A DNA stretch of 6,713 nucleotides from Bacillota bacterium (GTDB lineage: Bacteria; Bacillota; Clostridia; Acetivibrionales; DSM-1351). The notes under the pieces were generated by a model. It saw only the letters and a program-made list of their open reading frames with translations. It was not told the origin of the DNA and made no database searches. The translations under genes were made by a program, and so were the position numbers. Positions 6,311 to 6,713 of the stretch are shown piece after piece. Positions within the stretch are counted from its first letter, which is position 1. Every line of letters starts with the position of its first letter. The DNA lies in contig JAEWAX010000069.1 of the NCBI GenBank assembly GCA_023391425.1, positions 1 through 6,713 of the forward strand, in the 5' to 3' direction.

Positions 6311-6396
6311 ATAATCTCCGTCAACAACATTTGATTGTAATTTTATATTATAGATAAGTCATTTTTTTCTATATAACAGGGTTCTCATCTGGAAAT

Positions 6397-6424
6397 ATTA
6401 TACCATATATCATTTAAAAATCAA
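6397..6424 (-). promoter_or_regulatory. Extended -10 promoter of the radical SAM/DUF4130 operon
   Basis: Read on the minus strand: TTGATT (6424-6419), a 16-bp spacer, then TATAAT (6402-6397) preceded by TGG, forming the extended -10 TGGTATAAT. Shifting one base gives TTTGAT with a 17-bp spacer. Transcription would start near 6390, leaving a leader of about 80 nt before the ATG at 6310. Confidence 0.65.
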
Positions 6425-6435
6425 ACATATGTTCT
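6421..6435 (-). promoter_or_regulatory. LexA (SOS box) operator candidate over the -35 element
   Basis: The minus strand reads AGAACATATGTTTGA. All 12 core positions fit the Bacillus-type SOS consensus GAACRNRYGTTY, with GAAC and GTTT half-sites 4 bp apart; only the outermost bases differ. Its GTTTGA end overlaps the -35 hexamer (6424-6419), where a bound repressor would block RNA polymerase. LexA itself is not in the window. Confidence 0.6.
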
Positions 6436-6514
6436 AACTATTTTATCAATAATGTGTAATAAATATGATCTAAATTGATAAAATTCAAAATTATTTAGAT
6501 ATTTAACTGAAAAT

Positions 6515-6631
6515 ATGGATAATTTTGATATAGCTAAAGAAATTGAGGTTTTGAAAGAAACTACTCAGAAGAATGAAACATCTTTTATATTACTAAATAT
6601 TTTCAATACAAAAAAGCGTATAAATTTTTGA
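6515..6631 (+). CDS. Small hypothetical ORF, 38 residues, doubtful
   Basis: An ATG at 6515 opens a 38-codon frame ending in TGA. The peptide begins MDNFDIAKEIEVLKETTQKN, a charged helix-like segment, and ends in a basic stretch. No Shine-Dalgarno sequence precedes it (TTTAACTGAAAAT), and no family is recognised. In DNA this AT-rich it may be chance, or the remnant of a decayed gene. Apart from this, the operon promoter and operator, and a promoter at 6648, nothing is seen in 6311-6713. Confidence 0.15.
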   Translation: MDNFDIAKEIEVLKETTQKNETSFILLNIFNTKKRINF

Positions 6632-6647
6632 ACATTAGCAATTACAA

Positions 6648-6676
6648 TTGATATTTATTTAGCAAAGATATATAAT
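6648..6676 (+). promoter_or_regulatory. Near-consensus sigma-A promoter pointing out of the window
   Basis: TTGATA (6648-6653), exactly 17 bp, then TATAAT (6671-6676): 11 of 12 hexamer positions match consensus. Transcription would start near 6683 and run rightwards past the window end, probably to a gene just outside. AT-rich surroundings raise the chance of a false match. Confidence 0.5.
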
Positions 6677-6713
6677 ACATTTTATTAAGCAATTTTTTAT
6701 CGAATAAAATTAA

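Noticed and set aside
6145..6330. 61-residue minus-strand ORF starting upstream of the radical SAM ATG
   Set aside because: It is an out-of-frame shadow of the radical SAM N-terminus, whose protein matches its family from residue 1.
6347..6352. Second TATAAT (minus strand) upstream of the radical SAM gene
   Set aside because: No recognisable -35 at normal spacing, whereas 6397-6424 has an extended -10 and a -35.
6376..6389. A second SOS box, AGAACCCTGTTATA, near the transcription start
   Set aside because: Only the GAAC half-site fits; the other half does not give GTTY at the 4-bp spacing.

Overview
The window is AT-rich DNA from a low-GC Gram-positive bacterium, most likely of class Clostridia. 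Four things point there: an IspH C-terminus fused in frame to ribosomal protein S1 (a clostridial arrangement), strong GGAGG-type ribosome binding sites, a clostridial form of MurD, and a radical SAM/DUF4130 gene pair without a fused uracil-DNA glycosylase. The genus cannot be named from this stretch. The presence of cheR suggests a chemotactic, probably motile, organism.

Layout, left to right. The window opens inside the bifunctional ispH-rpsA gene (1-1305, +), which ends in four S1 domains and an acidic tail and is followed by a strong hairpin terminator. Next is a single cheR (1488-2288, +). A 34-bp perfect palindrome (2303-2336) then serves as a shared terminator for cheR and for the convergent tRNA-Leu(CAG) gene (2336-2422, -), whose encoded CCA touches the palindrome. 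The tRNA promoter faces left. A possible promoter for murD (2540-3937, +) is interleaved with it on the other strand. MurD looks complete, but the invariant Asp of the Mur ligase family appears to be replaced by Ser. Between murD and the convergent genes on the right lies a 245-bp spacer with an imperfect duplication and a hairpin.

The right part is a two-gene operon on the minus strand. A radical SAM protein with a C-terminal helix-hairpin-helix (6310 down to 4901) overlaps by 17 bp the GTG start of a DUF4130 protein (4917 down to 4183). This is the TIGR03916/TIGR03915 pair, which is predicted to act in DNA repair or modification and whose chemistry is, to my knowledge, unknown. Its upstream region has an extended -10 promoter. 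A sequence matching the Gram-positive LexA/SOS operator core (GAAC-ATAT-GTTT) lies directly over the -35 element. I consider this the most interesting result in the window: the operon appears to be under SOS control, which supports a DNA-damage role.

The last 400 bases are very AT-rich. They hold that promoter and operator, a weak 38-codon ORF without a ribosome binding site, and a near-consensus sigma-A promoter pointing out of the window.
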